A stretch of 64,000 nt of DNA, taken from NCBI RefSeq assembly GCF_900601905.1, contig NZ_UWFA01000170.1:1-64000 (forward strand), read 5' to 3'. Every line of letters starts with the position of its first letter. The first letter of the stretch is position 1. Origin of the DNA: Pseudomonas viridiflava (GTDB taxonomy: Bacteria; Pseudomonadota; Gammaproteobacteria; Pseudomonadales; Pseudomonadaceae). The position numbers and the translations under genes are program-made. The notes under the pieces were generated by a model. It was not told where the DNA came from. It did no database searches and worked only from the letters and a program-made list of their open reading frames with translations. This document shows positions 1 to 11,000 of this stretch, in pieces.

Positions 1-2
1 AT

Positions 3-374
3 ACGTTTTACAACGCCCGTGAACGCATGCGTCGGCGGCGGAAAAATCGCGAGGTGGGGTTCTTTTATCCGTTCTGGTGGTACCTGTACCACGTGCTAAC
101 CCTGTGGACCCTGCCCAACTACCTCACCGAATGGGAAATCCGCTGCATCAAACGCATCGGCCGAGCCGTGATACCGGACGCGATGCAAAGCTGGTCGGCA
201 CCGCTCTCACCCGAGCAATGGGCCAAACCCAGCGCTGAACTGCTGCGCCTGAGCCAGGCCGTGAAAGCCCTGCGCGAGAAACGCCCCAGCCAAAACCTGG
301 CATCCCGCTTTGCCGAGGTGCAGCAGGCGGATCGAGATACTGCCAAAGGGGCCCTGAAAACAGCCCAGCGCTAG
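3..374 (+). CDS. DUF6708-like membrane protein, copy 1 (5' part outside window)
   Basis: Only the last ~123 codons are inside the window; the frame is open from base 3 and the first in-window ATG (27) is internal. The protein is almost identical to the C-terminal third of the complete copy that ends at 1711, differing at a few positions such as SPEQW versus PPEQW. No function is shown by this part alone. The gene, the REP-containing spacer after it and the next copy form a tandem duplication of about 1.3 kb. The family label DUF6708 is from memory of similar Pseudomonas proteins near vgrG genes. Being a near-perfect tandem copy, it was probably duplicated recently. Confidence 0.7.
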   Translation, partial: TFYNARERMRRRRKNREVGFFYPFWWYLYHVLTLWTLPNYLTEWEIRCIKRIGRAVIPDAMQSWSAPLSPEQWAKPSAELLRLSQAVKALREKRPSQNLASRFAEVQQADRDTAKGALKTAQR

Positions 375-410
375 GTGCACGGCAGGGCACATATCCAAGT
401 GAACTTCCAA

Positions 411-500
411 GTGGGACCGGCTTTAGCCGGGAAGAGGCAGGAGCATTCTCTGCATCTTCGTCGCCATACAGGCCGCCTTCCCGGCTGAAGCCGGTCCCAC
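411..500. repeat. REP pair, GTGGGA/CCGGCTTTAGCC type
   Basis: Inverted repeat in the spacer between DUF6708-like copies 1 and 2. The left arm reads GTGGGACCGGCTTTAGCCGG and the right arm is its near complement ending in GGTCCCAC. It is repeated almost unchanged at 1736-1825, showing that the spacer was duplicated with the gene. Confidence 0.8.
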
Positions 501-559
501 TGGGAAAAATGCGGTGTTTGAAGATCAACCCGGATTCATGTCTGAGGTAAAGAAATAGC

Positions 560-1711
560 ATGGCAAAGGAAATTGCAGGCCCGCCGCCTATCAATCACGC
601 CCCTTATGCCGGGATGCTGGAAGCCTTTCCAACGGGTCAGGTGACTTATCTGGCCCCGCTACCGCTGCCCACCGATTTACCGGCCCAGGACTACGGCCAT
701 GCTGTCGGAGAAGTGAACGACGCTTATCTGGATTTTGGCGTAGGTTTGCCAGCCGTATTTGGATGGCAAATGACGCTAGGAGGACCTTTCTGGGCAATTT
801 GGCATTTCGGATTAGTCGCCCCTTTATTCGTTTGGTTTCTGACCGCTATAGACGGGGGCGGATTAAACCTCGCCGCCACTTACTTCCTAGAGCTTGTTCC
901 TCAAGGCCTCGAGATAGGTGGATTGCTCGCCGCCTTCACTCTAACCATCTACCTCACCATCACCTTCCACCACCTCCTCAAATACAAGGAAGTCGTCCCC
1001 ACCCGCTTCAACCGCCAACGCCGTGAAGTCTGTTTCGTCCCTCACGGCCACACCGAGCCTATCTTCGTGCCATGGGAATCCTTGTCAGCTTGGGTCGTTC
1101 AGGCCAGAAGCGTGACGCAGTACGGCCCGGATATCCGCTACGCCATGGGCGTCGGCTTTTATCATCCGCCCCATGATGAGCATTACAGCCTGGAGTTTTT
1201 CTGCGCGGGGTTTGATCTGGCGGTGTGCAACTGGGAGGCGATTCGCGCCTACATGGAATACGAGGTGCACAGCCTCAAGGACATCCAGGACCCGCTTGAG
1301 CTGCAAAACCCCGGCGACCCGCCCCACGAAGGTCTGCATACGTTTTACAACGCCCGTGAACGCATGCGGCGGCGGCGGAAAAATCGCGAGGTAGGGTTTT
1401 TCTATCCGTTCTGGTGGTACCTGTACCACGTGCTGACCCTGTGGACCCTGCCCAACTACCTCACCGAATGGGAAATCCGCTGCATCAAACGCATCGGCCG
1501 CGCCGTGATACCGGACGCGATGCAAAGCTGGTCGGCACCGCTCCCACCCGAGCAATGGGCCAAACCCAGCGCTGAACTGCTGCGCCTGAGCCAGGCCGTG
1601 AAAGCCCTGCGCGAGAAACGCCCCAGCCAGAACCTGGCATCCCGCTTTGCCGAGGTGCAGCACGCGGATCGAGATACTGCCAAAGGGGCCCTGAAAACAG
1701 CCCAGCGCTAG
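560..1711 (+). CDS. DUF6708-like two-TM protein, T6SS-locus associated, copy 2
   Basis: A 383-residue protein of unknown function. The N-terminal ~70 residues are proline-rich and soluble. Two hydrophobic segments follow at about residues 74-97 and 119-137, then a soluble C-terminal region with the RFNRQRREVCF segment and a basic RMRRRRKNR patch. The overall form resembles DUF6708 proteins found beside vgrG in pseudomonads (recalled, not searched). The start is the ATG at 560, preceded by GAGGTAAAG. It runs convergent to the vgrG/DUF4123 genes. Membrane proteins at such loci can be effectors or immunity proteins, but nothing in the sequence decides this. It is the only complete copy in the window. 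Confidence 0.75.
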   Translation: MAKEIAGPPPINHAPYAGMLEAFPTGQVTYLAPLPLPTDLPAQDYGHAVGEVNDAYLDFGVGLPAVFGWQMTLGGPFWAIWHFGLVAPLFVWFLTAIDGGGLNLAATYFLELVPQGLEIGGLLAAFTLTIYLTITFHHLLKYKEVVPTRFNRQRREVCFVPHGHTEPIFVPWESLSAWVVQARSVTQYGPDIRYAMGVGFYHPPHDEHYSLEFFCAGFDLAVCNWEAIRAYMEYEVHSLKDIQDPLELQNPGDPPHEGLHTFYNARERMRRRRKNREVGFFYPFWWYLYHVLTLWTLPNYLTEWEIRCIKRIGRAVIPDAMQSWSAPLPPEQWAKPSAELLRLSQAVKALREKRPSQNLASRFAEVQHADRDTAKGALKTAQR

Positions 1712-1735
1712 TGCACGGCAGGGCACATTTCCAAT

Positions 1736-1825
1736 GTGGGGCCGGCTTTAGCCGGGAAGAGGCAGGAGCATTCCCTGCATCTTCGTCGCCATTCAGGCCG
1801 CCTTCCCGGCTGAAGCCGGTCCCAC
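1736..1825. repeat. REP pair, duplicated with the DUF6708-like gene
   Basis: Second copy of the inverted repeat at 411-500, with the same inner sequence and only scattered substitutions. It lies between copy 2 and the truncated copy 3. Confidence 0.8.
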
Positions 1826-1874
1826 GGGGTGTTTGAAGATCAACACGGATTCATGCCTGAGGTAAAGAAATAGC

Positions 1875-1901
1875 ATGGCAACGGAAATTGCAGGCCCGCC
1901 G
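1875..1901 (+). pseudogene. DUF6708-like copy 3, truncated after nine codons
   Basis: The leader with GAGGTAAAG and the first codons (MATEIAGPP, against MAKEIAGPP in copy 2) repeat a third time. Similarity then stops exactly where the stop codon of the opposing DUF4123 gene begins (1902-1904). The frame stays open to 2219, but only as antisense of the DUF4123 gene. I read this as the stump of a third tandem copy cut by a deletion or recombination. Confidence 0.75.
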
Positions 1902-2771
1902 CTACCTACCACTTCGCTGCGCAGCCAACTCGGCAGCACGGTCAACCCGCTGGAAACTTGTCAGCTCGGATTTGACGGTCAGAAGCTCGGCAATATCCGG
2001 ATGTTGGGCCAGCACGCCATCTCCGAGAAAACCGAAGACATTGGCGTACAGCCAGATTTCCCGCTCGCTCTCGAAGCCTCTTTCGATAGCCGAGCGGGCG
2101 AGTTGATGGATGTGTTGCAGGCGCTGTTGCGGACTCAGATCGGCTCGGTACTCAGGAAAGAAGCGCTGCATATGCAGATACAGCGCTGCAATGGATTTAT
2201 CAAAGGCCACCGCTTGTAACGCAGCCCACTGAGCATCGCTTGCCGAATAAGGTTGCTCGTACATCGGGATGACAGCTTCTGAGGGGCGTCTGAAGTGCGT
2301 CCATTCAGAGAGCGGTGCATTGGCAATCATGACCTGCTGGCAGGGACCAAACAGATCCGAGCGCGGATAATCATCAGCACCAAACAAGGCCCGTGCCACT
2401 GCAGGATCGGAAATACGCAAGTACATTTCTTCGAACTGTGGCGGCTGAAAGCTGGTCAGCCAGCGCAGGTGTGTCAGTAGCTGTTGCCACGAGCCATCGC
2501 TGACCAGCACGTACCCCCATTGGTGTTGGGTATTAGCCAGGAACTGCAAAAGCACCGGATCGTCGCGATCTCGCAGCCGTATCAGGCAAGGGGAGCAATG
2601 ACTGATTGATGCCCACTGAGTACCCAGGTAAAGCACGTCAAGCTGGCACGCTGGGGACCACTCATAGACACGCCGCAGAAGATCTTTGACCTGCAGGGCA
2701 TCTAGCAGAAGCCCGAGCGTTTGATCCCATGGAAAGTCATCGGGCAAGGTATTACTGGATGTCATGTTCAT
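1902..2771 (-). CDS. DUF4123-family T6SS adaptor/chaperone-like protein
   Basis: A 289-residue protein starting four bases inside the vgrG stop (ATGA overlap at 2768-2771), so translationally coupled to vgrG. An alternative ATG lies two codons in. Position and content (aromatic-rich N-terminal half with LLLDA, LYLGTQW and WGYVLVSDGSW) fit DUF4123 proteins, which load effectors onto VgrG spikes in type VI secretion (family knowledge). A CSPC pair lies near residue 60. Usually the cognate effector follows on the same strand. Here the next sequence is the stump of an opposite-strand DUF6708-like gene, so the downstream partner is missing. The last codons (AAQRSGR) end at the recombination point. 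Confidence 0.8.
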   Translation of the reverse strand: MNMTSSNTLPDDFPWDQTLGLLLDALQVKDLLRRVYEWSPACQLDVLYLGTQWASISHCSPCLIRLRDRDDPVLLQFLANTQHQWGYVLVSDGSWQQLLTHLRWLTSFQPPQFEEMYLRISDPAVARALFGADDYPRSDLFGPCQQVMIANAPLSEWTHFRRPSEAVIPMYEQPYSASDAQWAALQAVAFDKSIAALYLHMQRFFPEYRADLSPQQRLQHIHQLARSAIERGFESEREIWLYANVFGFLGDGVLAQHPDIAELLTVKSELTSFQRVDRAAELAAQRSGR

Positions 2772-4792
2772 ACCGCACCCTTCCTTGCCTCAGCACAACG
2801 AAAACAAAACGACGCCCGGTTCTCTACTTCCCTGGCTTGTTGATAGGGCACCAACGAAGGCATTCCAGGCAGCGCCACCTTGGGAATCAAGGTACTCGGC
2901 AAAATAGGCATTGCTGGCATCCCCGGCGTGGGCACCCCACCAGGTAAAATCGTCACGCTGCTGAAAATCCCGGCCGGGCTGATATGTATCCAGTGCGGCC
3001 CGGCTTTAATCGTCGCGGTGAGGCCTGCGTTGATCACCACATTGCTCCTGGAAGACTCCAGATGCACTTGCGCAGAAGCACTCACTAAATAACTGCTCGC
3101 CTCAACATGCTGACTCCCCACCACCGTCAGCGAATCATCAGCACCAATCTGAGTATTGCGCGCCCCATGGGTCAGGTGATGTTCATCACCCTTCAGCTCA
3201 TGGCTGGAAAGCCCGCCCACCAGCACGCTGCGCTGGTTATCGACCTGGATCGACTGGTCGTTGAGCACCCGTTCTGACCAGTCCCGCTGCGCGCGAATGG
3301 CGATTTCTTCGCGGCCTTTGGCGTCTTCGATGCGCAGCTCGTTGTAGCCGCCGCCACCTGGGCTGCTTTGGGTTTTGAGCAGGGTCTGGTTTTTTTGCGC
3401 GGGCAGGTTAAGCGGCACGCGAGTGGTGGAGTTGGGCAAACAGGCCTGCACGTAAGGCTGGTCCGGGTCGGATTCGAAATAGCCGACCACCACTTCCATG
3501 CCGACTCGCGGGATCATCGCCGCGCCGTATTGATCATGAGCCCAGCCGGTGGCGACCCGCAGCCAGCAGCTGGAATGCTCGTTGAGACCGCCTTCGCGAT
3601 CCCAGAAAAACTTGACCTTGACCCGTCCGTATTCGTCGCAATGCACCTCTTCGCCGGACGGGCCGGTGACCAGCGCGTGCTGGCTGCCCAGTAGCCGGGG
3701 TTTGGGGTGTTTGAGCGGCGGACGGAACGGCGTCAGGCCCGGAATCGCTTCGAAGCGGTTGCGATAGCCCTGTGTAAAGTCTTTCGAGTCAACGCCGCTG
3801 TGGGCAAATTCCTCCAGCACCTGCGGCTGTTTGCCTGTATGGATGATGGATGTCAGCAGCCACTGGACGCTCCAGTCCGGGTTGGGGTGTTCCAATTCGA
3901 ATAAATGGCCGCTGACCAGTGCCGGTTGGTCGCTGTTGCCGCTGGCCTGACGGTAATCGCTGCGGTGGCGCTCCAGAGCCTTGCGGGCCTGTCGAGCGCC
4001 CGTGTCGCCGTCGATATAGGCTGCCGGATATTGGTAATCTTCAAGGTCCTTGCGGCCCTCGCCTTCGGCGGATTTGAGCAGGTCCACCGGCGGGCGCTCG
4101 AAGTGATAGTTCTGCCTCGCGACTTTGCTGGTGCGAGTGGCCAGGCGCAGCCTGAACGTGTCGATCACTGGCGCTTCGCCGACCAGGCCACTGCCTTGTT
4201 TGTAACGGACGGGCGTTTGCAGGATGGGCAGTTGAATCGGGTCATCGGAGAACACCAGCAGGTGCTTTTCAGCGCTGTGCTGGAAGTGAAAGTGCAACCC
4301 CTCCTCTTCGCACAAGCGCCGCAGAAAGTGCAGATCCGTTTCGTGGTATTGCGTGCAGTAATCCCTCGGCTTGCACGGCTCGCGCAGCTTGAAGGCGTAC
4401 TCGTCGGCGAAGATGCCGTGGTCCTTGAGCAACTGGCCGATGATCTCGGGCACGCTGCGGTTCTGGAAGATCCGGTGGTTGTGGCGATGTTCCAGCCGTT
4501 TGAGGTTGGGCACCAGTTGAATGAAGTAATGGGTGAAGCGCTTGCCGGAATCGCCCTGAGACACCTCGCCAATCTGGCCGTGCAGGCCATGTCCCTCCCC
4601 GTCGAAATGCAGAAACGCCTGACGATGCAGCAACTCTTCCAGCTTCAGATTGGCCCGCTCGCTGACCAGCTCAATCCGCGCACTGAACGGCCGACTGATG
4701 GCTTCCTGAGCATGAAACTCCAGCACACGAAGGTCATGCTCGACGCCGGCGATATCCAGCGTAAACGAGGCGCGATTGGCGGGGGTCGACAT
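2768..4792 (-). CDS. vgrG: Type VI secretion spike protein VgrG
   Basis: A 674-residue VgrG (TssI), which trimerises to form the puncturing tip of the type VI tube. The first ~480 residues show the gp27/gp5-like core, with FHAQEAISRPF near the N-terminus, the tail-spike OB region VGMEVVVGYFESDPDQPYV, and EVHCDEYGRVKVKFFWDREG. A repeat-rich gp5 needle with LRIEDAKGREEIAIRAQ follows. The C-terminal ~50 residues are proline-rich (MPAMPILPSTLIP) and end in a CFRC pair, a likely cargo or adaptor-docking tail. No extra enzymatic domain is apparent. It overlaps the DUF4123 gene by four bases and is divergent from the large toxin gene at 5031. No other T6SS structural genes are in the window, so this is an orphan vgrG island. 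Confidence 0.93.
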   Translation of the reverse strand: MSTPANRASFTLDIAGVEHDLRVLEFHAQEAISRPFSARIELVSERANLKLEELLHRQAFLHFDGEGHGLHGQIGEVSQGDSGKRFTHYFIQLVPNLKRLEHRHNHRIFQNRSVPEIIGQLLKDHGIFADEYAFKLREPCKPRDYCTQYHETDLHFLRRLCEEEGLHFHFQHSAEKHLLVFSDDPIQLPILQTPVRYKQGSGLVGEAPVIDTFRLRLATRTSKVARQNYHFERPPVDLLKSAEGEGRKDLEDYQYPAAYIDGDTGARQARKALERHRSDYRQASGNSDQPALVSGHLFELEHPNPDWSVQWLLTSIIHTGKQPQVLEEFAHSGVDSKDFTQGYRNRFEAIPGLTPFRPPLKHPKPRLLGSQHALVTGPSGEEVHCDEYGRVKVKFFWDREGGLNEHSSCWLRVATGWAHDQYGAAMIPRVGMEVVVGYFESDPDQPYVQACLPNSTTRVPLNLPAQKNQTLLKTQSSPGGGGYNELRIEDAKGREEIAIRAQRDWSERVLNDQSIQVDNQRSVLVGGLSSHELKGDEHHLTHGARNTQIGADDSLTVVGSQHVEASSYLVSASAQVHLESSRSNVVINAGLTATIKAGPHWIHISPAGIFSSVTILPGGVPTPGMPAMPILPSTLIPKVALPGMPSLVPYQQAREVENRASFCFRCAEARKGAV

Positions 4793-5030
4793 GGGGCAAG
4801 TCCTTGGCCGGAAAAGGCAGGACTTTGCACGCTATTGATGGGGTCGTCAGTCAGGCTTGAGAGCCAGGACTTGTAGGAAGCTTCTGCAATTTCCGGTTTA
4901 GCCTGCTGACATCCAGACCACTAACTATCTACCACCCACCTCCCCCACTTCCTGATTGATTGAACCCCAAAGCCGGCCGTTATTGGCCTGCGTTTCCAGC
5001 ATCACTACGCAATCAGGATTTCAATACGCT

Positions 5031-8000
5031 ATGCAGCAACTCACTCAATTTTTCCCCACCCCAATGGACAGTTTGCCGCTGGCAGTCGCCGCACTGACTC
5101 GGCTCGGGGAGCTGAACATCGCCATCAGCAACGAGCTTGAAGCTTTGCCCAAACCCGATGCGCAAGACGCCGATGCCCTCGTCCAGCAGCTCGACGACTA
5201 CTGGAAAGCGGCCAGTGCCGAGGGCAAAAGCCGTCGTGCGATGTTTATCGAGGCCATGGAACAAGGGCTGCGTGACGAGCTGGTCGTCAAGGTTCACGAG
5301 CGCACGCTGGGCAAGTCCTGTGCCGATTGCCTACCGGCAAAAAACGCCGACGGCCCGCTCCTGGAGAGCTATACCCTTCACGTGAACCTGAGTGATAACA
5401 ACCTGTGTGAAATCGCCGGCGCGCTGCTGTTCATCAACCCCCAGGGTCAGGTATTGCTGGTGCTGCCCGGTGTCGGAGCCGAGGGGTTTGCCAGCCGCGC
5501 GGATTTGGCTGCGGGGCTGGTGCAATGGCTAAACAATGAGGTGCTGCGACATGCACTGTTCAACAACGCCGGATTGCGCGACCAGTTCGTGATTGAGGCT
5601 ATCAGCAATGATCCGCAGTGGTATCTGGAGCGGTTCAGTGTCGCTGATCTGCAACTCAAGCCAGTCATTGGCAAGCCGTTCGAGCATGCTTTCGACCGGA
5701 TACTGGACAAACAGCGCAATGATGCGCGGCATGCATTCAACGACACAAAGCAACTGCCAACCGCGATCGCCATGCGCGGCTTGTTCGGCCCGGGCGCGAT
5801 GCTTGCGCAGCGCGAGATCGCGTACTGGGAACGCCAGCAACGCAGGAGTCTGCCTGACTGGGTAAAGATCGCCAGCCAGGACGACCTCAAGCGCTATCAG
5901 CAACGCCTGACACTCTATGAGCAAAGCCGCGAGGCGCTGCTCAGTGCGCTGGGTGGCGCGGCCTCTCACGAGCAATACGCAAGGATGCACCTGCGGGCGC
6001 GCCTGGCTTCGGATCTGGGTTACGACCTGGAGCCCGCAAACATCATGGTCACGATGCAGCGTCGTCTGCCGATCACTGGCGGGCTTTATACGACCAGACG
6101 ATCGTTGCTGCATCTGGCTTTATTCGGCCTGCATCCCGGCGACCTGGATGCCGAATCAGACTTCCAGACACTCACCACCCTGCGTCTGGACGACGCGCTC
6201 ATGGACGCCAGTCATCCACTTCTGACCCACGCTTATGTCGCCCGGCTGGTCGATGAGCTGGATCTGGGCACCCGCTTTCGGGAGTACCAGCGCAAGGCCT
6301 ACGCCACGCAACACAATCAGCAGCTGATGCGCGAACTGACCCGCAAGCAGATCACTGCATTGGCTTACGCGGCAAAGCTGCAGACGCATATACAGCCGGA
6401 AGATTTCGCGATCATCGAGCAGGTCGAAGGCGACGCAACAGGGCAGACGACTGCGCAGCTACAGGTTCAGCAGATCAAACTCGACGACAGCGATATCCTT
6501 GGAGGCCTGTTGGTATTTCGCAAAAACGACCCACAGGGTCGTCTGCAAAGGCTGGTGATGTTTACCGCCGATGCACCGCGAACCCAGCGTTTTCAGGGCT
6601 TCGATAATCTGACCCAGCTCACCCATGAGCTGGTCAGCTGGAGTACATCGCCCGAGATGAGCGATTACCTGCTTCAGCAGGTGCCCGCTTCCAGCCGTGA
6701 GAACCTTCGAGCACGCCTCAACGCACTGCAGCTCAAACCCCAGCCAGCCGCCAATTATGTTCAGCTCATCACCCGAACTCATTACAACCAGGCCCTGGGC
6801 CAATTCGTGCGTCACCATGTGCGAGTGGCCGCCGCCGATCAGGCGCAACGGATACCGGACTGGTATTTAAACGCCAGCCCTGCGCAGCGTCAGGAGTTGC
6901 TGGCCCTGGAAGACGCGATGGCTGGCGCCACGCAGAACCACCTCGCCGAACCGCCCACCCAGGCGCAGGATTTCGAGGTGTATGTTCACGAGCGCGCCAC
7001 ACGGAAAATCAACGAATTGCTGGGGCTGGCCGAGGGCACTGTCGACCCGGATCAAATCATCATCACCTCCGAGCGAGAAGTGCTCAGCTATACGCAGATG
7101 TTGCGCAATGGCTATGACGATAGCCTTGGCCTGATCCGCACCAGCGCAGACACACAGGCTTTGTTCAGCGGCCCGGCGCACATTGATCTGACGCCATTGA
7201 CGCCGCAAAAGGTTGCCCGCTCGGTGCACGGCAAATGGCTGAGCGACGATTACATCAAGCTCGTCAGGGACACGCTGCTCGATGCGGGCTCTACAGGCTA
7301 CACACGACGTCGCAAAAGCAGCCTGCAAATCACCGTGCTGCAGATGAAAAGCGCCGCGTTGCGCAGCTATCTCAAGGGCCAACTCACCAGCCGTCAGTAC
7401 CAATGGCTCAGGTTGTCCATGGAGCATATGCACCTGACTGACGCGGAATCTCGCCGTCGCTATCCGCTGTACACCTTGCAGCTGCGCCTGGAAAACCCGC
7501 TGATCGGCAGCGATCTTTCCGGGATCGGCGAGGTGGCAAAAGACATCTACAACGTTATCTCGCCGGCCAGGGTGGAGCTGACCCAGATCGAAACCGTACA
7601 AGGCTGCTGTCTGTTCTCGACCAGCGAGGCCGCCCAGCCTGCACTGCTCTACACCCCGCTCGCCGATGATGGCTTTGAGTTCCGCCTGCTGAGTGACTTC
7701 AAGGCCTCGCTCTCCAGTCCCGGGATGATCGATTACTACAAAGACCGATGCCGGGTTGATGCGCGGCGCAAGCTGGCGTTTTTCCTGCGCGACATGCAGC
7801 AAGGCGGCGCAAGCAAACCGCCGGTGCTCCCCCGTGAAGCGGTCATGGATTATCAGGACATCTGCTTCAATCGGCCTATTGAGCGCCAGCTGCGGGATGT
7901 TGAAGACACCACCACGGGCCGCAGCGACATGCTCGCAAGGCTTGCCTGGGTCACCTTCGAGTTAGTCGCCACCGTGGTGACGCTGCCCTTCCCGCCCGCG

Positions 8001-11000
8001 AGCTTTGCGGTGGGCGCGCTGCTCTCGCTGCACGACAGCATGATGGCCCTGCAAGCTTTCGCCAATGGCGACCGGGAGACCGCCAGCGGCTACATCCTCA
8101 GCTCACTGTTCAATAGCCTGGGCGCGGCAGGTGATTTATCGGTCGGCATGAAAGGCTTCGGTGCCTTGCGCCAATTCGGGCATGGCGGACAACATGCGTC
8201 AGCGTTACCTGCCGCCAAAAAGGTCTCTGGTGTACCGAGCCAGGCGGATCTGCACCCCGTCAACCTTGAGGGGCAAGCGTTCTGGCGCGGCAAGCCCAAC
8301 GCCAATGGTCATGCAAAGGTCTATCGCGTGGGCGTTGAGCAGTCGCAAGCCGCCCAGACAACGGGGCAGTTTGCGCGACGGGATCTGGACGGAACCTGGC
8401 GTCCTTTGACGCAGCCTGCAGGTCAACGCACGGTCTTGGATGCCGATGGCTTGCAACGCGGCATCGCGGTGAATATCCCCCTGCAAAACGCGACCCCGCT
8501 GGCGTCGACCCATGGCCGAGGCGTGCAACTGCTCAATGGCAGGCATTACATCGCGCTTGGGACCCAGGTCTTCGAAGTTCAATTCGATGCCAGCGCTCGT
8601 TACTGGAACATCATCGACCCGAAGAATCCCTTCGCATTTTTCGGAAAACACCCCGTTCGGCTCGATGCTCAAGGTAAATGGCATCTGGCGAAACGCGCCA
8701 ATCTCAGCGGCGGCATGGATGATTCATTCAGGCCCTTGGCCGACGAGGCCGCAACTCGTGCCGAGCCTGTTACTGCTGCGCTGGTGCCCTACGAACTGCC
8801 GCTGCAGTTACGTCCTCAGTTCGACATTCTCGCAGACCCAGGAAGATCGCTGGACGACATGGGGCTGGACCTCGACGCCTATTTCGAAGCGGTGTACCGC
8901 AAGAGTCGCACTGATTTCGCGGCACAACGGCAAAAACTCTACACGGATGCGCAGGTGGCTTTTACTTCTGTCATTCCCGCCCCGCGGCCCGCGCTACCCC
9001 TGCTTGAGAAGAACGCGGATACCGGCAGCCTGATCAGAAAAGTATTCGAGAACAGCAAGGCGATGGTCATTGGCGAAGCTCCCAGGTCCGTCGCCAGCAA
9101 ACGCCTGTTGATCGAAAACATGGCCGTTCTGGCTGAACAGGATGTGAAGGTCCTGTATATCCAGCATCTGTTTACCGACCTGCACATGTACAAGCTGGAG
9201 AAGTACCGCACGCTGGGAGCTCGAAGCAAAGCAGGCTCCAGTGAGCTAAGGCTCTGGCTGGAAAGCCTGAATGACGGAGCATTGCTCAATCGCAGCAAAG
9301 AATACGACTATTACCACCTGATCAAAATGGCACACCGGCACGGCCTTGAAGTACGCCCGCTCAGCTCGTCGGTCAGCTATGCGCATATTCACAATCCGGT
9401 GACGCCCGTGGTCGGGGATGTGGCCTGCGATCAGAAAATGAGCAATTTCTTCAGCCACATCCTGATTGGCGCCGATGTTGCCGCGCATCCCGAGCGCCGC
9501 TGGGTTGCCTTGCTCGATCAAAAACTGGCCAATACCTATCAGCAAGTCCCGGGCATTGCCGAGCTGCACGGGGCAATCAGCATCCGCGTGCACGACGTGC
9601 CTCAGGGGAGGCCGACGCTTATCAGCCGGGACCTGGACAGCACCAGCGCGGCGTTTGGCAAGGCTGATTTCAAGATTGAAATCGCCAACCCACTGATCAG
9701 GGAGCAAAGTACATCCGCTGTAGCTGCCCAGGTGACGAGCACACAGCCAAGCCGACTGGATGAAGCGCTGCATCGACAAGTCCACGGGATCGCTGGCTCT
9801 GAAATCGACAATATGTTTGTCGGCAAGCCAGGCTTTGAATGGAAAGAGTCCGGTGAGTGGCAGGCCATCGATGCGCAAAGCTGGCCCCCGGAAGGGCAAC
9901 CGACCGCCATCCAGTTATCGTTGATCGATACTGTCTACGGCATGCCCGCCGAGACCCGCAACACGCTGCATGAGTTGATCAATTTCGAAAGAAAGGGATT
10001 GCACTCACACTTTTTCACCGCCAGCGATGAGCACTCGACGGTGCGGGAAAGCTTTTTCAAGCTGCGCCTCAAACTCCAGAAAGATGCACGCAAGATCATT
10101 GCCCGCGATCTGCCACGCCGCCCGGCGATGCCCACGGTGTCACCCGGGATAAGCCATGGCGAGTTGCTTGAAAACCTTTATCAACAGACCAATGGCGTGG
10201 TCATTGGCGAAAAACACTCATCCATTGCCAGCAAAAAGCTGATCATCGACAACATGCCACTGCTGGCCCGGCGAGACGTGAAGACGCTGTACCTGGAGCA
10301 TCTGCTCAGCGACGTGCACCAGGCAGACCTGGATCGCTTTATCGAGACCGGGCACATGAGCAAATCCCTGCTCCATGATCTGAAAAAACTCGACCTTGGC
10401 CATCAGACCGATACCGATGGCGTCTATACCTTCGAGCAATTGGTGATCCAGGCACGCGCCAATGGCCTGGAGGTCAGAGCCATCGACTGCGCAGCCAGTT
10501 ACCACATCAGAGAAATCGACCATCCTGCGCTCTCCACACGACAGCAGATGTTCAGCTACTTCGCCTCACGCACCATCCGTAAGCATCAGGACGTCATGGG
10601 CACGCACAAGTGGATAGCGCTGGTGGGTAACAGCCACGCCAATACCTACGAGAAAATCGTCCCTGGCCTGGCCGAGCTCGAAGGTGGGATTGGCATTCGG
10701 GTGGTTGACGTCAGGCCTGGCCAGTCGCAGGGTGTCATTAGCGATCCCGGTGAAAGGCTGCCCATTGGCCTGACCAGCCGCCAGAGCCTTATCAAGAGCG
10801 ATCTGCGACTGGAGATGGAAACCCTGAAACCGGTCCCGGCCGTGAGGCCTGCCCAATCGCTGCCGGTGGAGGAAAGACTGACCCGGCCCGGGATGTTTCT
10901 GATCGAAGAAAGCGAAGACAGCCTGCCTGTGATCATCCATCGGTCACGAGACAACGAGATTCATCGCACACCGGTGAGGGTCAATACCCTGGGCCAGGTT

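Noticed and set aside
1875..2219. 114-codon plus-strand gene
   Set aside because: Only the first nine codons are homologous to the upstream gene; the rest is antisense of the DUF4123 gene.
4956..5030. TTG start for the large toxin at 4956
   Set aside because: No ribosome site, and the extra 25 residues look random; ATG 5031 has AGGA upstream and a more natural N-terminus.
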